From: Aliiroseovarius sp. F47248L
GTDB taxonomy: Bacteria; Pseudomonadota; Alphaproteobacteria; Rhodobacterales; Rhodobacteraceae
Reading direction: 5' to 3'
Assembly: GCF_023016085.1 (NCBI RefSeq)
Contig: NZ_JALKBF010000001.1
Span: 2,532,501-2,596,500, forward strand
Length of the DNA: 64,000 nucleotides
Shown here: in pieces, positions 35,500-46,063 of the stretch
How the letters are laid out: the number at the start of each line of letters is the position of its first letter
Position numbering within the stretch: position 1 is the stretch's first letter
The notes under the pieces: model-generated
Seen by the model: the letters and a program-made list of their open reading frames with translations, nothing else
Told to the model about the DNA's origin: nothing
Database searches by the model: none
Position numbers and translations under genes: made by a program

Positions 35500-37361
35500 G
35501 TGCGGCCAAACAGCCTTTCGATATCTGCAAGCTTCAATTCGACATAGGTGGGGCGACCGTGGTTGCACTGGCCGGAATGGGGCGTAGCCTCCATTTCACG
35601 CAGCAGGGCGTTCATTTCTTCCGGGCGCATCCAACGACCCGACCGGATCGAGCCGTGGCAGGCGACGCGCGACAACACGGCCTCGACTTTGGCTTGGACC
35701 TTGTTGCTGTCGCCAAGGTCGGCCAGTTCGTCCAGCACGTCCTTGATCATCGCGGTGGCGTTTATTTCACCCAGAATGGCCGGCGTTTCGCGCACGGCGA
35801 TAGCGTCACCGCCGAAGGGTTCAATGACCAGCCCCATTTGGGCAAGGTCATCCGCGACTTCCAACAGTCGCGCCACATCACCGGAGGACAGTTCAACAAT
35901 TTCAGGGATCAGAAGCGCCTGACGCGCGACACCGTTTTCGGCCATCTGGCGTTTCAGCTTCTCATACACCAGGCGTTCATGCGCGGCGTGCTGATCAACG
36001 ATCACCATGCCGGTTTCCGTCTGTGCGATGATGTAGTTCACATGCAGCTGCGCGCGGGCCGCGCCTAACGGCAGAGCCTCTTGCGGGGTGCCCTGTTCCG
36101 GCTCGACCACCGGATCAAACCGGGCTGAGGGTGCGGACATCTCAGCAAAACCCGGCATGTCAGAGCCGGGGGCTTGTGTGGCATATGATTGCCGGACCAC
36201 CCCTGTGCCGGGGCGGTCCATTTGATAGACCCTTGGGCCGATCGGCTCAGGGCGCATCGCGCCCAAGGTCGCGCCCGCAACGGTCGTGGATGCCCGATGC
36301 CCTGCATTCGCCAGCGCATGTCGCAACCCCGACACGATCAGACCACGCGCAACGCCGGGTTCGCGAAACCTCACCTCGGATTTTGCAGGGTGCACGTTCA
36401 CGTCGACCAAATGCGGGTCGCAGGATACGAACAGTGCCGCCGCTGGATGTCGATCACGGCTGAGGAAATCGAAATAGGCCGCGCGCAATGCGCCAGTCAG
36501 CAGCTTGTCCTTCACGGGGCGACCATTGACGAACAGGAACTGCGCCACCGCCGCGCCGCGCGAATAGGTCGGCAACGCCGCGAACCCCGTCAAGCGCAGC
36601 CCATCGCGTTCCGCATCAATCTGGATCGCATTATCCGAAAAATCGCGCCCAAGGATCGACCCAAGCCGACCAGAGAGCGCGTCAAACATATCGCCAGTTT
36701 CGGGGTCGGCGCGGAAGGTCACACGGCCCTCACCGCCACCCGACACATCGCGCAGGGTGAAACCTACATTCGGTTCAGCCATCGCAAGGAACTTGATCAC
36801 GTCGGTAATCGCCTGCGCCTCGGCCCTATCGGTGCGCATGAATTTCAGCCGCGCGGGTGTTGCATAGAACAGGTCGCGCAGTTCGACCACCGTGCCTCCC
36901 GACAAGGCGGCGGGTTTGACCGCACTGGTCTCGCTCCCTGCCACCCGGATCGTGGCAGCATCAAACCCATCGGCCCGCGAGGTGATGATCAGGCGACCAA
37001 CCGACCCGAGCGACGGCAATGCCTCGCCCCGGAAGCCGAAGGTGTGAATGTCCAGAAGGTCCGAGCCGTCGATCTTCGACGTTGCATGACGCGACAGGGC
37101 CAAAGGCAGATCATCGGGCGCAATCCCGCAGCCATCATCGGTGACGCGAATTAGGGTCTTGCCACCATCAGCATAGGCAACCTCGACCCGCGAGGCGCCG
37201 GCGTCCAGTGCATTCTCAACAAGTTCTTTCACAGCGGATGCAGGACGTTCCACAACCTCACCTGCCGCAATGCGGTTGATTGCGGCATCGTCCAACTGGC
37301 GAATAACCGGGCGGCGATCAGAGGCGCGCGCGTGGCTTATATGGGGGCTATCCTCGGGCAT
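35496..37361 (-). CDS. mutL: DNA mismatch repair protein MutL (endonuclease-type)
   Basis: The 621-residue protein has the GHKL ATPase ([20 protein letters not shown] at about 30-49, DAGASRVEV and GFRGEALPS) and, near residue 450, the zinc-endonuclease motif [12 protein letters not shown]. This matches DQHAx2Ex4E, so it nicks DNA itself, as expected in bacteria without MutH. The linker is Pro/Gly-rich. It is upstream of rmuC with a four-base overlap. The start is ATG 37361. Confidence 0.96.
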   Translation of the reverse strand: MPEDSPHISHARASDRRPVIRQLDDAAINRIAAGEVVERPASAVKELVENALDAGASRVEVAYADGGKTLIRVTDDGCGIAPDDLPLALSRHATSKIDGSDLLDIHTFGFRGEALPSLGSVGRLIITSRADGFDAATIRVAGSETSAVKPAALSGGTVVELRDLFYATPARLKFMRTDRAEAQAITDVIKFLAMAEPNVGFTLRDVSGGGEGRVTFRADPETGDMFDALSGRLGSILGRDFSDNAIQIDAERDGLRLTGFAALPTYSRGAAVAQFLFVNGRPVKDKLLTGALRAAYFDFLSRDRHPAAALFVSCDPHLVDVNVHPAKSEVRFREPGVARGLIVSGLRHALANAGHRASTTVAGATLGAMRPEPIGPRVYQMDRPGTGVVRQSYATQAPGSDMPGFAEMSAPSARFDPVVEPEQGTPQEALPLGAARAQLHVNYIIAQTETGMVIVDQHAAHERLVYEKLKRQMAENGVARQALLIPEIVELSSGDVARLLEVADDLAQMGLVIEPFGGDAIAVRETPAILGEINATAMIKDVLDELADLGDSNKVQAKVEAVLSRVACHGSIRSGRWMRPEEMNALLREMEATPHSGQCNHGRPTYVELKLADIERLFGRT

Positions 37362-37431
37362 ACCACAAAACCTAGCATATCCCGCGCCGATTCGACCATT
37401 GCGAAATGCCTGGCGTCACACCCCTGTTCGG

Positions 37432-38742
37432 TTAATTTGAAACAACGCCCTCAGGCTGCCCCACCACCACAAAATGCAAGGCTTCAGGATTATACAGACG
37501 CGCGGCCACCCGATTAGCCTCTTCAAGCGTGACCGCCATTACCTGATCGTTACGAGTGGCAATGTAGTCAACGGGCAAGTCCTCCATCTGCATCGACACC
37601 ATGATGTTGGCGATGTTGGCGTTGCCATCAAAACGCAGTGGATACGAACCAGTCAGAAAGGTCTGTGCGGCGGTTAACTCGTCCTGCGTGATGCCATCCT
37701 TTGCGATCCGCGCCCATTCATCGCGCGTCACCTCTATCGCTTCGGCAATAGATCCGTTTTGGCTTGAAAACTGCCCCATAATGGTCTCGGACAGATCGGC
37801 AGACACAAGAAATGTTCCGACCCCATAGGTCAGCCCGCGTTTTTCTCGCACCTCTTTCATCAAACGCGAGTTGAAACCGCGCCCACCCAACACTTCGTTC
37901 AACACAAAGGCCGCAAAGAAATCCGGGTCGTCGCGAGCGATGCCAACATGTCCGAACATTGCAACTGACTGTGGCGTGTCAAAGGGTACAACTGTGGTGC
38001 CGCCCGACAGCGAAAACTCCGCATGTGGCGGCAGGGGTGCACCCATCGCGGGCAGTCCGGCAAACAGGTCGTCCAGCAACATGCTTAGCTCTTCCGACGT
38101 GATGTCGCCGACGGCCGCAACATATATCCGATCTAGCGCAAGCGCGTCATTCAGGGCGGACACAAGATCGTCCCGCGTCAATCCCGCCACGCTTTCGACC
38201 GTCCCCGCGCGGTAACTGGCGTAGGGGTGATCACCGTAGGCCATCCTGTCCCATGTCTCGCCAGCAATCGCATTTGGGTCAGTGGTACGTGATGCAAGAT
38301 GTGATATGACCTGCGCACGGACGCGGTCGATGGCTGCATCATCAAACCGCGGCTCGGTCAGTGCGGTGTGCAATAGGTCCATTGCCTCTTTACGGTTCTC
38401 GGTCAGAAACTGGGCGGACACCGTGACCGCATCATCATAGGCACCAAACCGGAACGACGCGGCCAGGCTTTCACGCGCTTCGGCAAAACTGCGCGCGTCC
38501 AGATCGCCAGAGCCTTCCTCAAGAAGACCGACCATAAAATTCACGGCTCCGCGCTTGCCAGGACGATCCAGCGAGGTGCCACCACGAAAGCGAATCTCGA
38601 GCGCGGTGAACGGTAGACTGTGTTCTTCAACCAGCCATGCGTCAATGCCGGTGGGTGAGGTTAACTCTTGAATGGCAATCTCGGCACGGGCGGGGAAAGT
38701 CACGACCACAAGCGTGACGAACGTATAAAACAGACGCATCAT
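37432..38742 (-). CDS. M16 family peptidase-like protein, inactive partner
   Basis: The 436-residue protein has a signal peptide (MMRLFYTFVTLVVVTFPARA) and the M16 fold (RKRGAVNFMVGLLEEGSG) but no HxxEH: the equivalent region reads NFMVGLLEEG. It therefore lacks the zinc site and is likely the non-catalytic half of a two-chain enzyme. The C-terminal half has the arginine/tyrosine substrate-grip pattern REKRGLTYGVGTFLVSADLS, typical of M16B subunits. It overlaps the stop of the active gene by four bases (ATG at 38742). The probable location is the periplasm. Confidence 0.9.
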   Translation of the reverse strand: MMRLFYTFVTLVVVTFPARAEIAIQELTSPTGIDAWLVEEHSLPFTALEIRFRGGTSLDRPGKRGAVNFMVGLLEEGSGDLDARSFAEARESLAASFRFGAYDDAVTVSAQFLTENRKEAMDLLHTALTEPRFDDAAIDRVRAQVISHLASRTTDPNAIAGETWDRMAYGDHPYASYRAGTVESVAGLTRDDLVSALNDALALDRIYVAAVGDITSEELSMLLDDLFAGLPAMGAPLPPHAEFSLSGGTTVVPFDTPQSVAMFGHVGIARDDPDFFAAFVLNEVLGGRGFNSRLMKEVREKRGLTYGVGTFLVSADLSETIMGQFSSQNGSIAEAIEVTRDEWARIAKDGITQDELTAAQTFLTGSYPLRFDGNANIANIMVSMQMEDLPVDYIATRNDQVMAVTLEEANRVAARLYNPEALHFVVVGQPEGVVSN

Positions 38743-40076
38743 TTCATTTCCTCTCCGCCTTCGGGAACCAACCAGCCGGTGACGGATCGGCGATCATCAA
38801 ACACCTGACGCGCAGCGTCCATTACCTGTTCTGGTGTGACGGCTTGCAACACGTCAGGCCAAGTCTGAACGTCCTCAACAGTAAGGCCAGAGGTGAGCGC
38901 ACGCCCATACATCTGCGCCCGCTGCATTGCACTGTCTTGTGAATAGACCTGATCAGCGCGGATCTGGAACTTGATACGTTCAAATTGTTCTGGGTCGATC
39001 CCGGTTTCTAGAAAGCCGTCGATCTGCGCGTCGAGCGCCGCCTCGGCCTCGGCAAGGCTGGTGCCTTGGGTAGGATAGACGACCAGCGAGAACTCGGTGT
39101 CGTCCAACATAACCGAGCCATAACCAGCCCCGGCGTAAACTGCGATCGGATTTTCGAACTGCAAAGCCCGCCCCAGAACTGACGTGGCCCCGCTGCCCCC
39201 CAAAATCTCGGCCAGATAAACAAGCGCAGCTGCTTGCTCTTGCGCCCCTGTATCGCGCTCGGGCGCGATATACTGACGATAGACATAGGGTTGCGAGACC
39301 CTTGGATCTTCAAAACGCAAGCGGCGTTCAGCCAATTGCGGCGGCTCTGCGCGACGTTCGCGTTCGGTCAAATCCGGCGTGGGTTTCAGCGTGCCATAGT
39401 GCTCCTGCGCCAAGGTCTTGACTTCATCCGGCGTCACATCACCCGCGACGATCAGAATTGCGTTGTTCGGCGCATAGAAGCGCTCATAGAAAGCAAGCGC
39501 ATCCTCACGCGACAATTGCGCGGCTTCGTGACGCCAGCCGATGATCGGTGTACCATAGGGATGGTTCAGATATGCCGCTGCGTTTATCTGTTCGTGAAAC
39601 AACGAGCCGGGGTCGCTGTCTGTGCGCTGGGCACGTTCTTCCAAAATGACGTTCCGCTCGGTTGCGATGTCATCGTCGGTCAGGCGCAGATTGCGCATCC
39701 TATCAGATTCCATTTGCATCATCAGACCCAAACGATCTGCGGCAACACGCTGGTAATAGGCTGTATAATCTTGCGATGTGAAGGCGTTGTCGGACCCGCC
39801 ATTTTCGGCAACCACGCGGCTCAACTCACCTGATTCCATAGTGTCGGTGGCTTTGAACAGCAGATGCTCAAGAAAATGGGCGATACCGGACACACCGGGT
39901 TTCTCATCCGCCGCACCTGCCCGATACCAAAGCATATGAACCACGACCGGTGCACGGTGGTCTTCGATGACCACAACCTGAAGCCCGTTGTCCAAGGTGA
40001 AATCCGTAACGCCTTCTTTGGCAAAAACGGGTGCACCCAGCCCAAGGGCCAGAATTAACGCAATCAGAAACCGCAT
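38739..40076 (-). CDS. M16 family zinc metallopeptidase, active subunit
   Basis: The 445-residue peptidase has a signal peptide (MRFLIALILALGLGAPVFA) and the inverted zinc motif HFLEHLLF (about residues 69-76) with the downstream glutamate in VVAENGGSDNAFTS. It should degrade periplasmic peptides as a dimer with the inactive partner encoded immediately downstream. The ATG at 40076 is preferred to the frame start 20 codons earlier because it begins the signal peptide. The DUF3035 lipoprotein gene precedes it by 118 bases on the same strand. Confidence 0.93.
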   Translation of the reverse strand: MRFLIALILALGLGAPVFAKEGVTDFTLDNGLQVVVIEDHRAPVVVHMLWYRAGAADEKPGVSGIAHFLEHLLFKATDTMESGELSRVVAENGGSDNAFTSQDYTAYYQRVAADRLGLMMQMESDRMRNLRLTDDDIATERNVILEERAQRTDSDPGSLFHEQINAAAYLNHPYGTPIIGWRHEAAQLSREDALAFYERFYAPNNAILIVAGDVTPDEVKTLAQEHYGTLKPTPDLTERERRAEPPQLAERRLRFEDPRVSQPYVYRQYIAPERDTGAQEQAAALVYLAEILGGSGATSVLGRALQFENPIAVYAGAGYGSVMLDDTEFSLVVYPTQGTSLAEAEAALDAQIDGFLETGIDPEQFERIKFQIRADQVYSQDSAMQRAQMYGRALTSGLTVEDVQTWPDVLQAVTPEQVMDAARQVFDDRRSVTGWLVPEGGEEMK

Positions 40077-40194
40077 CCGAAACTCCTGTCTGTTCGTGAC
40101 CAAGTTACGCGCAGATGCGCGAGCTTCAAGGCGCACAAACAGAGTTGTGATCGCCGTCGATCAGGTTGGGGAAAGGGGCCATGCGGCCCAAATG

Positions 40195-40722
40195 TCATTG
40201 CACAGCAGCGGGATCAGGTGGGGCGGCAGGCGTCCAGATGCCTAAACGGCGCAAGCGTTCAAGTTCTCGGTGCTGGTTTAGTTCCTGTGCCTCATAGGCG
40301 CTGTAATAGACGTTCACGTTAAACAGCCGTTCCAACAGCTTGCCGCGATTCTCCTTACGCCAATTCAGGTCTTCCGCAGCCAGTTGGCCGCGAATGTTGG
40401 ACGACACTCCATATCGGCTGGCCGCCGTGACCAGCGCACCCTCACCACCGCGCAGACCAGTATTGCGCAACTGACCACCAAGCGCGGCCACAGCATCAGC
40501 ATGCGGTGTTGGGTCCGTAACGTTCGTGCCTCCTGGTGTCGGGGTTGGCAGTGCCTGATAGCTGGGCGGCTCTTGCAACGGTTTGGTTGGCAGGATCGAG
40601 AACTCATCAGGACCGGCTTGCGTGGACTTGATATTCATCAGCTTGGGATCACCACCAGAACAGGCGGTCAGAAGAATACCGGCGCAAAGAGCGGTCAAAA
40701 GTTTGACAGATGAAAATGGCAT
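40195..40722 (-). CDS. DUF3035 lipoprotein
   Basis: The 175-residue protein has a lipoprotein signal peptide with lipobox LTAC (about residues 16-19) followed by SGGDPKLMN. The mature part is Pro/Thr-rich then helical (LLERLFNVNVYYSAYEAQEL). The family is known from Rhodobacterales gene neighbourhoods between lspA and M16 peptidases; its role is unknown. It is likely a lipid-anchored envelope protein. ATG 40722 is used; a TTG three codons upstream is possible. Confidence 0.85.
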   Translation of the reverse strand: MPFSSVKLLTALCAGILLTACSGGDPKLMNIKSTQAGPDEFSILPTKPLQEPPSYQALPTPTPGGTNVTDPTPHADAVAALGGQLRNTGLRGGEGALVTAASRYGVSSNIRGQLAAEDLNWRKENRGKLLERLFNVNVYYSAYEAQELNQHRELERLRRLGIWTPAAPPDPAAVQ

Positions 40723-40776
40723 GTGACGCAAAAACCCTCGTTTCCTACCGCTTCTTAGCCCATCTGGAAACGCGCG

Positions 40777-41247
40777 TCACGGGGTCTTCTTCGATGACGA
40801 GAAGAGAACCAGACCAATCGCCCCAGCGAAGACAAAAATGTCCGCCACATTGAATGAAAACGGGTTCTGAATTCCGCAGCAGGACATATTCAGAAAATCA
40901 ACCACGGCCCCATAAAAAATACGATCCACCGCATTGCCCAGCGCGCCACCAATCAACAGGCCTGCAGCGATGTTGGCCAGCCGGCCCAACCGCTCTTTGC
41001 GCACCCACACAAAGACCCAGACCGAGATCACAATGCTCAGCATCACAAGCACCCAACGCATGGTGGCGGCATCCGACCCGAACAGCCCGAAATTGACACC
41101 GGTGTTCCAAGCCATCTGATAGACCAGATAGGGCGGGCAGATCGGGACCACGCCAACGCGGTCCAGATCAAGGAAATAAAGTGCATGATATTTGCTGCCC
41201 TGGTCCAGAGCGAAGGCCAACACGGCAGATATCAACAACGCGCGCAT
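40777..41247 (-). CDS. lspA: Lipoprotein signal peptidase (signal peptidase II)
   Basis: The 156-residue membrane protein has four hydrophobic helices and the two catalytic aspartates in GNAVDRIFYGAVVDFL. It removes signal peptides from lipidated prolipoproteins, which includes the DUF3035 lipoprotein encoded just downstream. The ATG at 41247 begins MRALLISAVLAF; a longer frame runs back into purH. It is seven bases after the purH stop, so it is transcribed with it. Confidence 0.95.
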   Translation of the reverse strand: MRALLISAVLAFALDQGSKYHALYFLDLDRVGVVPICPPYLVYQMAWNTGVNFGLFGSDAATMRWVLVMLSIVISVWVFVWVRKERLGRLANIAAGLLIGGALGNAVDRIFYGAVVDFLNMSCCGIQNPFSFNVADIFVFAGAIGLVLFSSSKKTP

Positions 41248-41254
41248 GGTCGGA

Positions 41255-42844
41255 TCAGTGCCGGAAATGGCGCATGCCGGTGAATACCATGGCAAGCCCG
41301 GCTTCGTTGGCCGCATCGATTACTTCGTTGTCACGCATTGACCCGCCGGGTTGGATCACACAGGTGGCCCCTGCAGCCGCAGCTTCCAGCAACCCGTCGG
41401 GGAAGGGAAAGAACGCATCCGAGGCCACCGCTGACCCTTTGGCAAGGCTTTCCGCTAGACCCAATTCGTCCGCCATACGCTGCGCTTTTGCGGCGGCAAC
41501 ATTGGCGCTGTCCAAACGGCTCATCTGGCCTGCCCCCACGCCGACAGTCGCAAGGTCTTTCACATAGACTATTGCGTTGGATTTGACGTGTTTGCCCACC
41601 TTCCATGCAAACAATAGGTCGCGCATTTGTTCATCACTCGGTGCCGTTTTGGTCACGACCTTCAGATCATCCATGCCCACATAGCCCACATCCTTATCCT
41701 GCACGAGCAAACCGCCGGACACCTGCTTATAGGCTGTCAGAGGCGCGCGTGGATCAGGCAGGCCATCGGTCAACAGCAGGCGCAGATTCTTTTTGGCGGC
41801 AAATATCTCGCACGCTTCATCAGACGCGCCCGGCGCAATCACGACCTCGGTGAAAATCTCGGTGATTTTCTTGGCAGTGTCCGCGTCCAGCGGCTGGTTC
41901 AGCGCGACAATTCCCCCGAAAGCCGATGTGCGGTCGCAGTCGAACGCTTTCTGATACGCCTCGGCCAACGTAGCCCCCTGCGCCACACCGCACGGATTGG
42001 CGTGTTTGATGATCGCAACGGCGGGGCCTTCTGCCGGATCAAACTCCGCCACCAGTTCAAACGCGGCGTCGGTGTCGTTGATGTTGTTGTAGCTAAGTTC
42101 CTTGCCCTGCAATTGCTGGGCTGTCGCCACACCGGGACGGTTCGAGCCATCAGTGTAGAACGCGGCCTGCTGGTGACTGTTTTCGCCATAGCGAAGCGTC
42201 TGTTTCCATTCGCCCGCAAAGGCGCGCCGATGAGGCGCTTTCAGTTCAAGTGCATCTGCCATCCAGTTCGAAACAGCAGCGTCATAGGCCGCCGTGCGCG
42301 CGTAAGCTTTCTGCGCCAGTTTCTTGCGGAATTTCGGGCAAGTCGATCCACCGTGCTGATCCAAGTCACCCAGCAGCTTGGGGTAGTCCTCGACATCCAC
42401 CACCACACTGACGAAAGCATGGTTCTTGGCGGCGGCACGGATCATCGCGGGGCCGCCAATGTCGATGTTCTCGATGCAGGTGTCATAATCGGCGCCCGAT
42501 GCGACGGTGGTCTCAAACGGATAAAGGTTCACGACCAGCAGGTCGATGGCCCAGATGCCGTGTTCTTCCATCGATGCAAGGTGTTCGTCATTGTCGCGCA
42601 GGGCCAAAAGGCCCCCATGCACCATGGGATGCAGGGTTTTGACGCGACCATCCATCATCTCGGGAAAGTCTGTAACATCAGCCACATCTTTCACGGCAAC
42701 ACCAGCTTCACGAAGGGCTTTGGCCGATCCACCAGTCGACAGGATTTCAATCCCGCGCTCTTCCAATGATTTGCCCAAATCAATCAGGCCGGTCTTGTCG
42801 GATACAGAAATCAACGCGCGGCGCACGGAATGAAGGTCGGTCAT
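41255..42844 (-). CDS. purH: Bifunctional AICAR transformylase / IMP cyclohydrolase
   Basis: The 529-residue enzyme performs the last two steps of purine synthesis. The N-terminal cyclohydrolase (about 1-200) starts [17 protein letters not shown]. The C-terminal transformylase has the catalytic lysine-histidine motif [11 protein letters not shown] (about 270) and a [15 protein letters not shown] segment. The length is typical. AAGGGG precedes the ATG. It is upstream of lspA, with the heparinase-like gene 21 bases ahead. Confidence 0.97.
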   Translation of the reverse strand: MTDLHSVRRALISVSDKTGLIDLGKSLEERGIEILSTGGSAKALREAGVAVKDVADVTDFPEMMDGRVKTLHPMVHGGLLALRDNDEHLASMEEHGIWAIDLLVVNLYPFETTVASGADYDTCIENIDIGGPAMIRAAAKNHAFVSVVVDVEDYPKLLGDLDQHGGSTCPKFRKKLAQKAYARTAAYDAAVSNWMADALELKAPHRRAFAGEWKQTLRYGENSHQQAAFYTDGSNRPGVATAQQLQGKELSYNNINDTDAAFELVAEFDPAEGPAVAIIKHANPCGVAQGATLAEAYQKAFDCDRTSAFGGIVALNQPLDADTAKKITEIFTEVVIAPGASDEACEIFAAKKNLRLLLTDGLPDPRAPLTAYKQVSGGLLVQDKDVGYVGMDDLKVVTKTAPSDEQMRDLLFAWKVGKHVKSNAIVYVKDLATVGVGAGQMSRLDSANVAAAKAQRMADELGLAESLAKGSAVASDAFFPFPDGLLEAAAAGATCVIQPGGSMRDNEVIDAANEAGLAMVFTGMRHFRH

Positions 42845-42865
42845 GGCTGTTGGCCCCTTTGGCTC

Positions 42866-44635
42866 TTAACTTGGCAGTTCCGCCGTGTCACCGCGTTCAA
42901 GGTCACGCAAAACCGATGGGGTTTCCTGCGCCTTGGCCAGCGTCCAGCGGATGCGTGTCGCATAAGCCATTGCGACGCCAGATAGAACCACTTGTTTTGT
43001 CTTCCGGGGTTTCAAACGCGTCTTTTCTAAGTAAACGCTGCTTTCCAGCGCCAATTCGCCGCGGCCTTCGAAGCGGAACACCCAAATTTCGCCGGACCTC
43101 AGCGCCATCGACACGGCCGTTCCGCCCAAATCAAGGGCTGCATCGACATCAGGGTGAAGGTGGAACCGTATGCTGAACGGAATGCCCTGAAGTGAGACCT
43201 GATCCATGGCACGATCGAAACGCATCTGATCGGCATCAGATACGGCGGCCAGCGTATCCTCACCCCCGACGCCGCGACCATCCTGATCCATCTCGATCCG
43301 CCGCATATGGGTCAACCCGTGGCTTTTGGCATAGCCATCATGGGCTGCCATCACGCCGGTCAGAGCGCCTTCGTTCAACTGTTGCAGGTGAACCTGAGTC
43401 GGGGTCGAAGTCAGGAACACCTTGGCCCCGCCACCATGATGTTTCGCAGCGCCAAGGCGCGATGATGACAGTCCCGCCAATCCCAAAACGGAATGCGAAG
43501 GTGTGGCGCGTCCGGCCTTGTGCCATTCGGCCCCAAAATGCGCGCCGGAACCACAATTTACGATCAAAGGCCGCCGGCCGGAGGTCAGTTCGAACGCAAG
43601 GGTCGAAGCATGGGCGTTGGCCGATGCCAACCCAATAGGCGGGATGGCCGTGTCGATGATCAAACTGGTGCGCCCCGAACTGACACGCGTATAGCCCATC
43701 GACCGCCCCGACGCCGCACGCCCGCGCACCCCAGACGTAGCCAACGCATGATCCAACCGCCCCTCAAGACCGCGTCCACCGCCGTGAAACCGCGCCAAAC
43801 CTCCATCGGCATGACGCAGCGCGCGAAGGGTTGGAGCGATGCGTTCGATCGCGTCCATATGAGGCTTCACTGATTGTCGTCCGCTTTCCGACAAAGCCAG
43901 TGCAGCCCAATTCAAAAGCGTAAACACATCCAGAAGCTCTTCTGGGTTGCGCGTCGGAATGCCGCCTTCTGCATCAATCTGATCAGCGCATTCCCGCGCA
44001 AGAGCTTTGACCGCAGGGGCCACATGCCGCTCCATACCCTCCAATGCGAGACCGGCATAGATCAACCCGGTCAATGCCTCGAACCGTGGCAATCCCGGTG
44101 ATGCTGCATGCCAACGCCGGGATAAGAAAATCGTTTGCTGCCCCAGAGACCGGAAGAACGCACGGCTTTGGCCAGAATCCATTCCAGACATCAGGAAAAT
44201 AGCATGGTTGATCCAACGGATCAGGCGCCGCCCGGTCAGGTCCGGCGTCCAGCCGTCTCCATCTCCACGACCATAGGTTTGGATCCAGCCCAGAACCCAC
44301 GCCTGCGCCCGCTTGCGCGCTTCGCCGTCACCCACGCTGGCCAGATCATCCAGCCAGACAAATCCTTGCGTCTCTTCGGAAAACCCCTGACTGGGAGGGG
44401 TAACATCCCACAATCCAGCTTCAGGCGCATTCACTAGATGACCGGCAAACAGAAAGTTACCCGCGATCAGTTGTTTGCCGCGCGCAAAGGCCCCGATCGT
44501 GCGTGGTTCCGGTTGCGATACAAACCCTGTGGCCGGCCGCGCACGCGCAGCGCGCTTCGCCTGCCAGCGATTCGCAAAACGGGTCTTGAACCCGGAAAAT
44601 CCGTCTTGATGCACCACGGGGACGCCTCGCCTCAA
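42866..44635 (-). CDS. Heparinase II/III family protein
   Basis: The protein of about 589 residues has an all-helical N-terminal domain (about 80-320, RSFFRSLGQQTIFLSRRWH) and a C-terminal beta-sheet domain starting near LIVNCGSGAHFGAEWHKA, the region that forms the lyase active site in this superfamily. Its natural substrate is not known, and no polysaccharide-use genes are nearby. The neighbours rsmB and purH are conserved housekeeping genes, so an envelope role is a fair guess. The frame opens at a TTG (44635); a GTG at 44614 is an equally plausible start, so the first seven residues are uncertain. Confidence 0.85.
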   Translation of the reverse strand: MRRGVPVVHQDGFSGFKTRFANRWQAKRAARARPATGFVSQPEPRTIGAFARGKQLIAGNFLFAGHLVNAPEAGLWDVTPPSQGFSEETQGFVWLDDLASVGDGEARKRAQAWVLGWIQTYGRGDGDGWTPDLTGRRLIRWINHAIFLMSGMDSGQSRAFFRSLGQQTIFLSRRWHAASPGLPRFEALTGLIYAGLALEGMERHVAPAVKALARECADQIDAEGGIPTRNPEELLDVFTLLNWAALALSESGRQSVKPHMDAIERIAPTLRALRHADGGLARFHGGGRGLEGRLDHALATSGVRGRAASGRSMGYTRVSSGRTSLIIDTAIPPIGLASANAHASTLAFELTSGRRPLIVNCGSGAHFGAEWHKAGRATPSHSVLGLAGLSSSRLGAAKHHGGGAKVFLTSTPTQVHLQQLNEGALTGVMAAHDGYAKSHGLTHMRRIEMDQDGRGVGGEDTLAAVSDADQMRFDRAMDQVSLQGIPFSIRFHLHPDVDAALDLGGTAVSMALRSGEIWVFRFEGRGELALESSVYLEKTRLKPRKTKQVVLSGVAMAYATRIRWTLAKAQETPSVLRDLERGDTAELPS

Positions 44636-44734
44636 TCATCCAACTGCGTTGAACATGGCCCCTCTGGTGGGGGCTTTGGCAAAAGCATACAGACCCGCAT
44701 GACGAGAGTCATCGGTGAATTGCGCTTATATACG

Positions 44735-45994
44735 TCAGGCTTTGCGAAACGCTGTGATGAAGAACCCATCCATCCCGCCAAGTTCGGTGTTGAAATGCGG
44801 CAATATACGCAGCCCTTCGGGGCCAATCCAGCTGTTGTCAACACCCGGAAGACGCAGCGCATCCAGTTCGACCTGAATATCTGCATGACGTCCCAGCGCA
44901 TCACGCACCTGTTCCTCACCTTCGTCGATCAGAAGACTGCACGTGCAGAAGACCAGACGCCCGCCCTGCTTCAACAGCCCGATGGCGCGGTCGATCATGT
45001 ATTCCTGCAACTCGAACAGGCCGGGAAAGTCGCTTCCATCCTTGGCGTTCGGCAAATCGGGATGCCTGCGGATCGTGCCGGTTGCGGTGCAGGGGGCATC
45101 CAACAGGATCGCGTCAAACTGAGGCTCGTCAAATTCCAGCGCGTCACCAATGACCAACGTCGCCTCTAGCCCGGTGCGTGCAAGGTTTTCAGCCACGCGC
45201 TTCATCCGCACCTCGGACACGTCCAGCGCCGTCACATCCGCCCCGGTCGCCGCAAGCTGCATGGTCTTGCCACCCGGTGCGGCGCACATATCCAGCACGC
45301 GGTCGCCCGCCTTGGGCGCAAGCACCTTCGCCGGCAACGCCGCCGATGCATCCTGCACCCACCAATCGCCCGCCTCATACCCGTCCAGCCCGGTCACTTG
45401 CCCGGCGTCTTGCAGGCGCACCGAACCCGTCGGCAGCAACGTCCCGCCAAGCCGCTTGGCCAGTTCGGCCGCATCGGTTTTCGCGGTCAGATCAAGCGGC
45501 GGGGCAAGCGCCTGAACGGCCTCGATCGCCTCAACCTGCGCCTTGCCAAAATCGGCAATCAGCGGTTTGCGCAGCCATTTTGGTAGCCGCGGGACCGGCA
45601 AGCTGTCCCATTTGCCCGCCTCGTCCGCGACCTTGCGCAGAACGGCGTTAACCAGACCAGATAGCCGCTCGGTTTCGCGCGTTTCGCGGGTCGCGGCCAC
45701 AAGCGAGTTCACCACGCCATGCGCGGCCCCGCCTGTGCAGATCTCGGCCACACCCAGCCGCAGAATGTTCAGAACCCGCGCAGGTGGGCGCTTTTTCAGA
45801 TGCGGCCCTAACATGCGGTCGGCCCGATCCATGTTGCGAAGCGCGAGAAGGGTCAAACGTTGGGCGCGGGCGCGGTCTTCGGGGGCAACTTTGGCCAGCC
45901 GTTTCGGCAATGCCTCGGACAGCAAACGATGCTCGTCCAGCACGTCCCCCAACAAATCCACCGCGATATGTCGCGGGTCCATGGCGTTGCTCAT
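44735..45994 (-). CDS. rsmB: 16S rRNA (cytosine-967-C5) methyltransferase-type RsmB/NOP protein
   Basis: The 419-residue protein has an N-terminal NusB-like helical RNA-binding domain (about 1-140) followed by the methyltransferase domain. SAM motif I is VLDMCAAPGGKTMQL. The conserved Cys of motif IV is in DAPCTATGTIRRHP and the catalytic Cys of motif VI is in FCTCSLLIDEGE. It methylates a cytosine in ribosomal RNA. ATG 45994 has AAAGGGG seven bases ahead and is preferred over the start seven codons upstream. It diverges from the DUF1674 gene. Confidence 0.93.
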   Translation of the reverse strand: MSNAMDPRHIAVDLLGDVLDEHRLLSEALPKRLAKVAPEDRARAQRLTLLALRNMDRADRMLGPHLKKRPPARVLNILRLGVAEICTGGAAHGVVNSLVAATRETRETERLSGLVNAVLRKVADEAGKWDSLPVPRLPKWLRKPLIADFGKAQVEAIEAVQALAPPLDLTAKTDAAELAKRLGGTLLPTGSVRLQDAGQVTGLDGYEAGDWWVQDASAALPAKVLAPKAGDRVLDMCAAPGGKTMQLAATGADVTALDVSEVRMKRVAENLARTGLEATLVIGDALEFDEPQFDAILLDAPCTATGTIRRHPDLPNAKDGSDFPGLFELQEYMIDRAIGLLKQGGRLVFCTCSLLIDEGEEQVRDALGRHADIQVELDALRLPGVDNSWIGPEGLRILPHFNTELGGMDGFFITAFRKA

Positions 45995-46063
45995 CGGCAC
46001 CCCTTTGCGTTTCATCTGCGCGCGACCTATATCATGGCACAGAAAGCCACAAGGATCAGGCCC

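Noticed and set aside
41627..42769. A 380-codon plus-strand frame across purH
   Set aside because: It is a shadow of purH with basic, low-information sequence and no domain.
44640..44735. Terminator in the rsmB / heparinase gap at GGCCCCTCTGGTGGGGGCTTTGGC
   Set aside because: A GCCCC/GGGGC stem can be drawn, but the loop is large and the T-run is absent on the transcribed strand.
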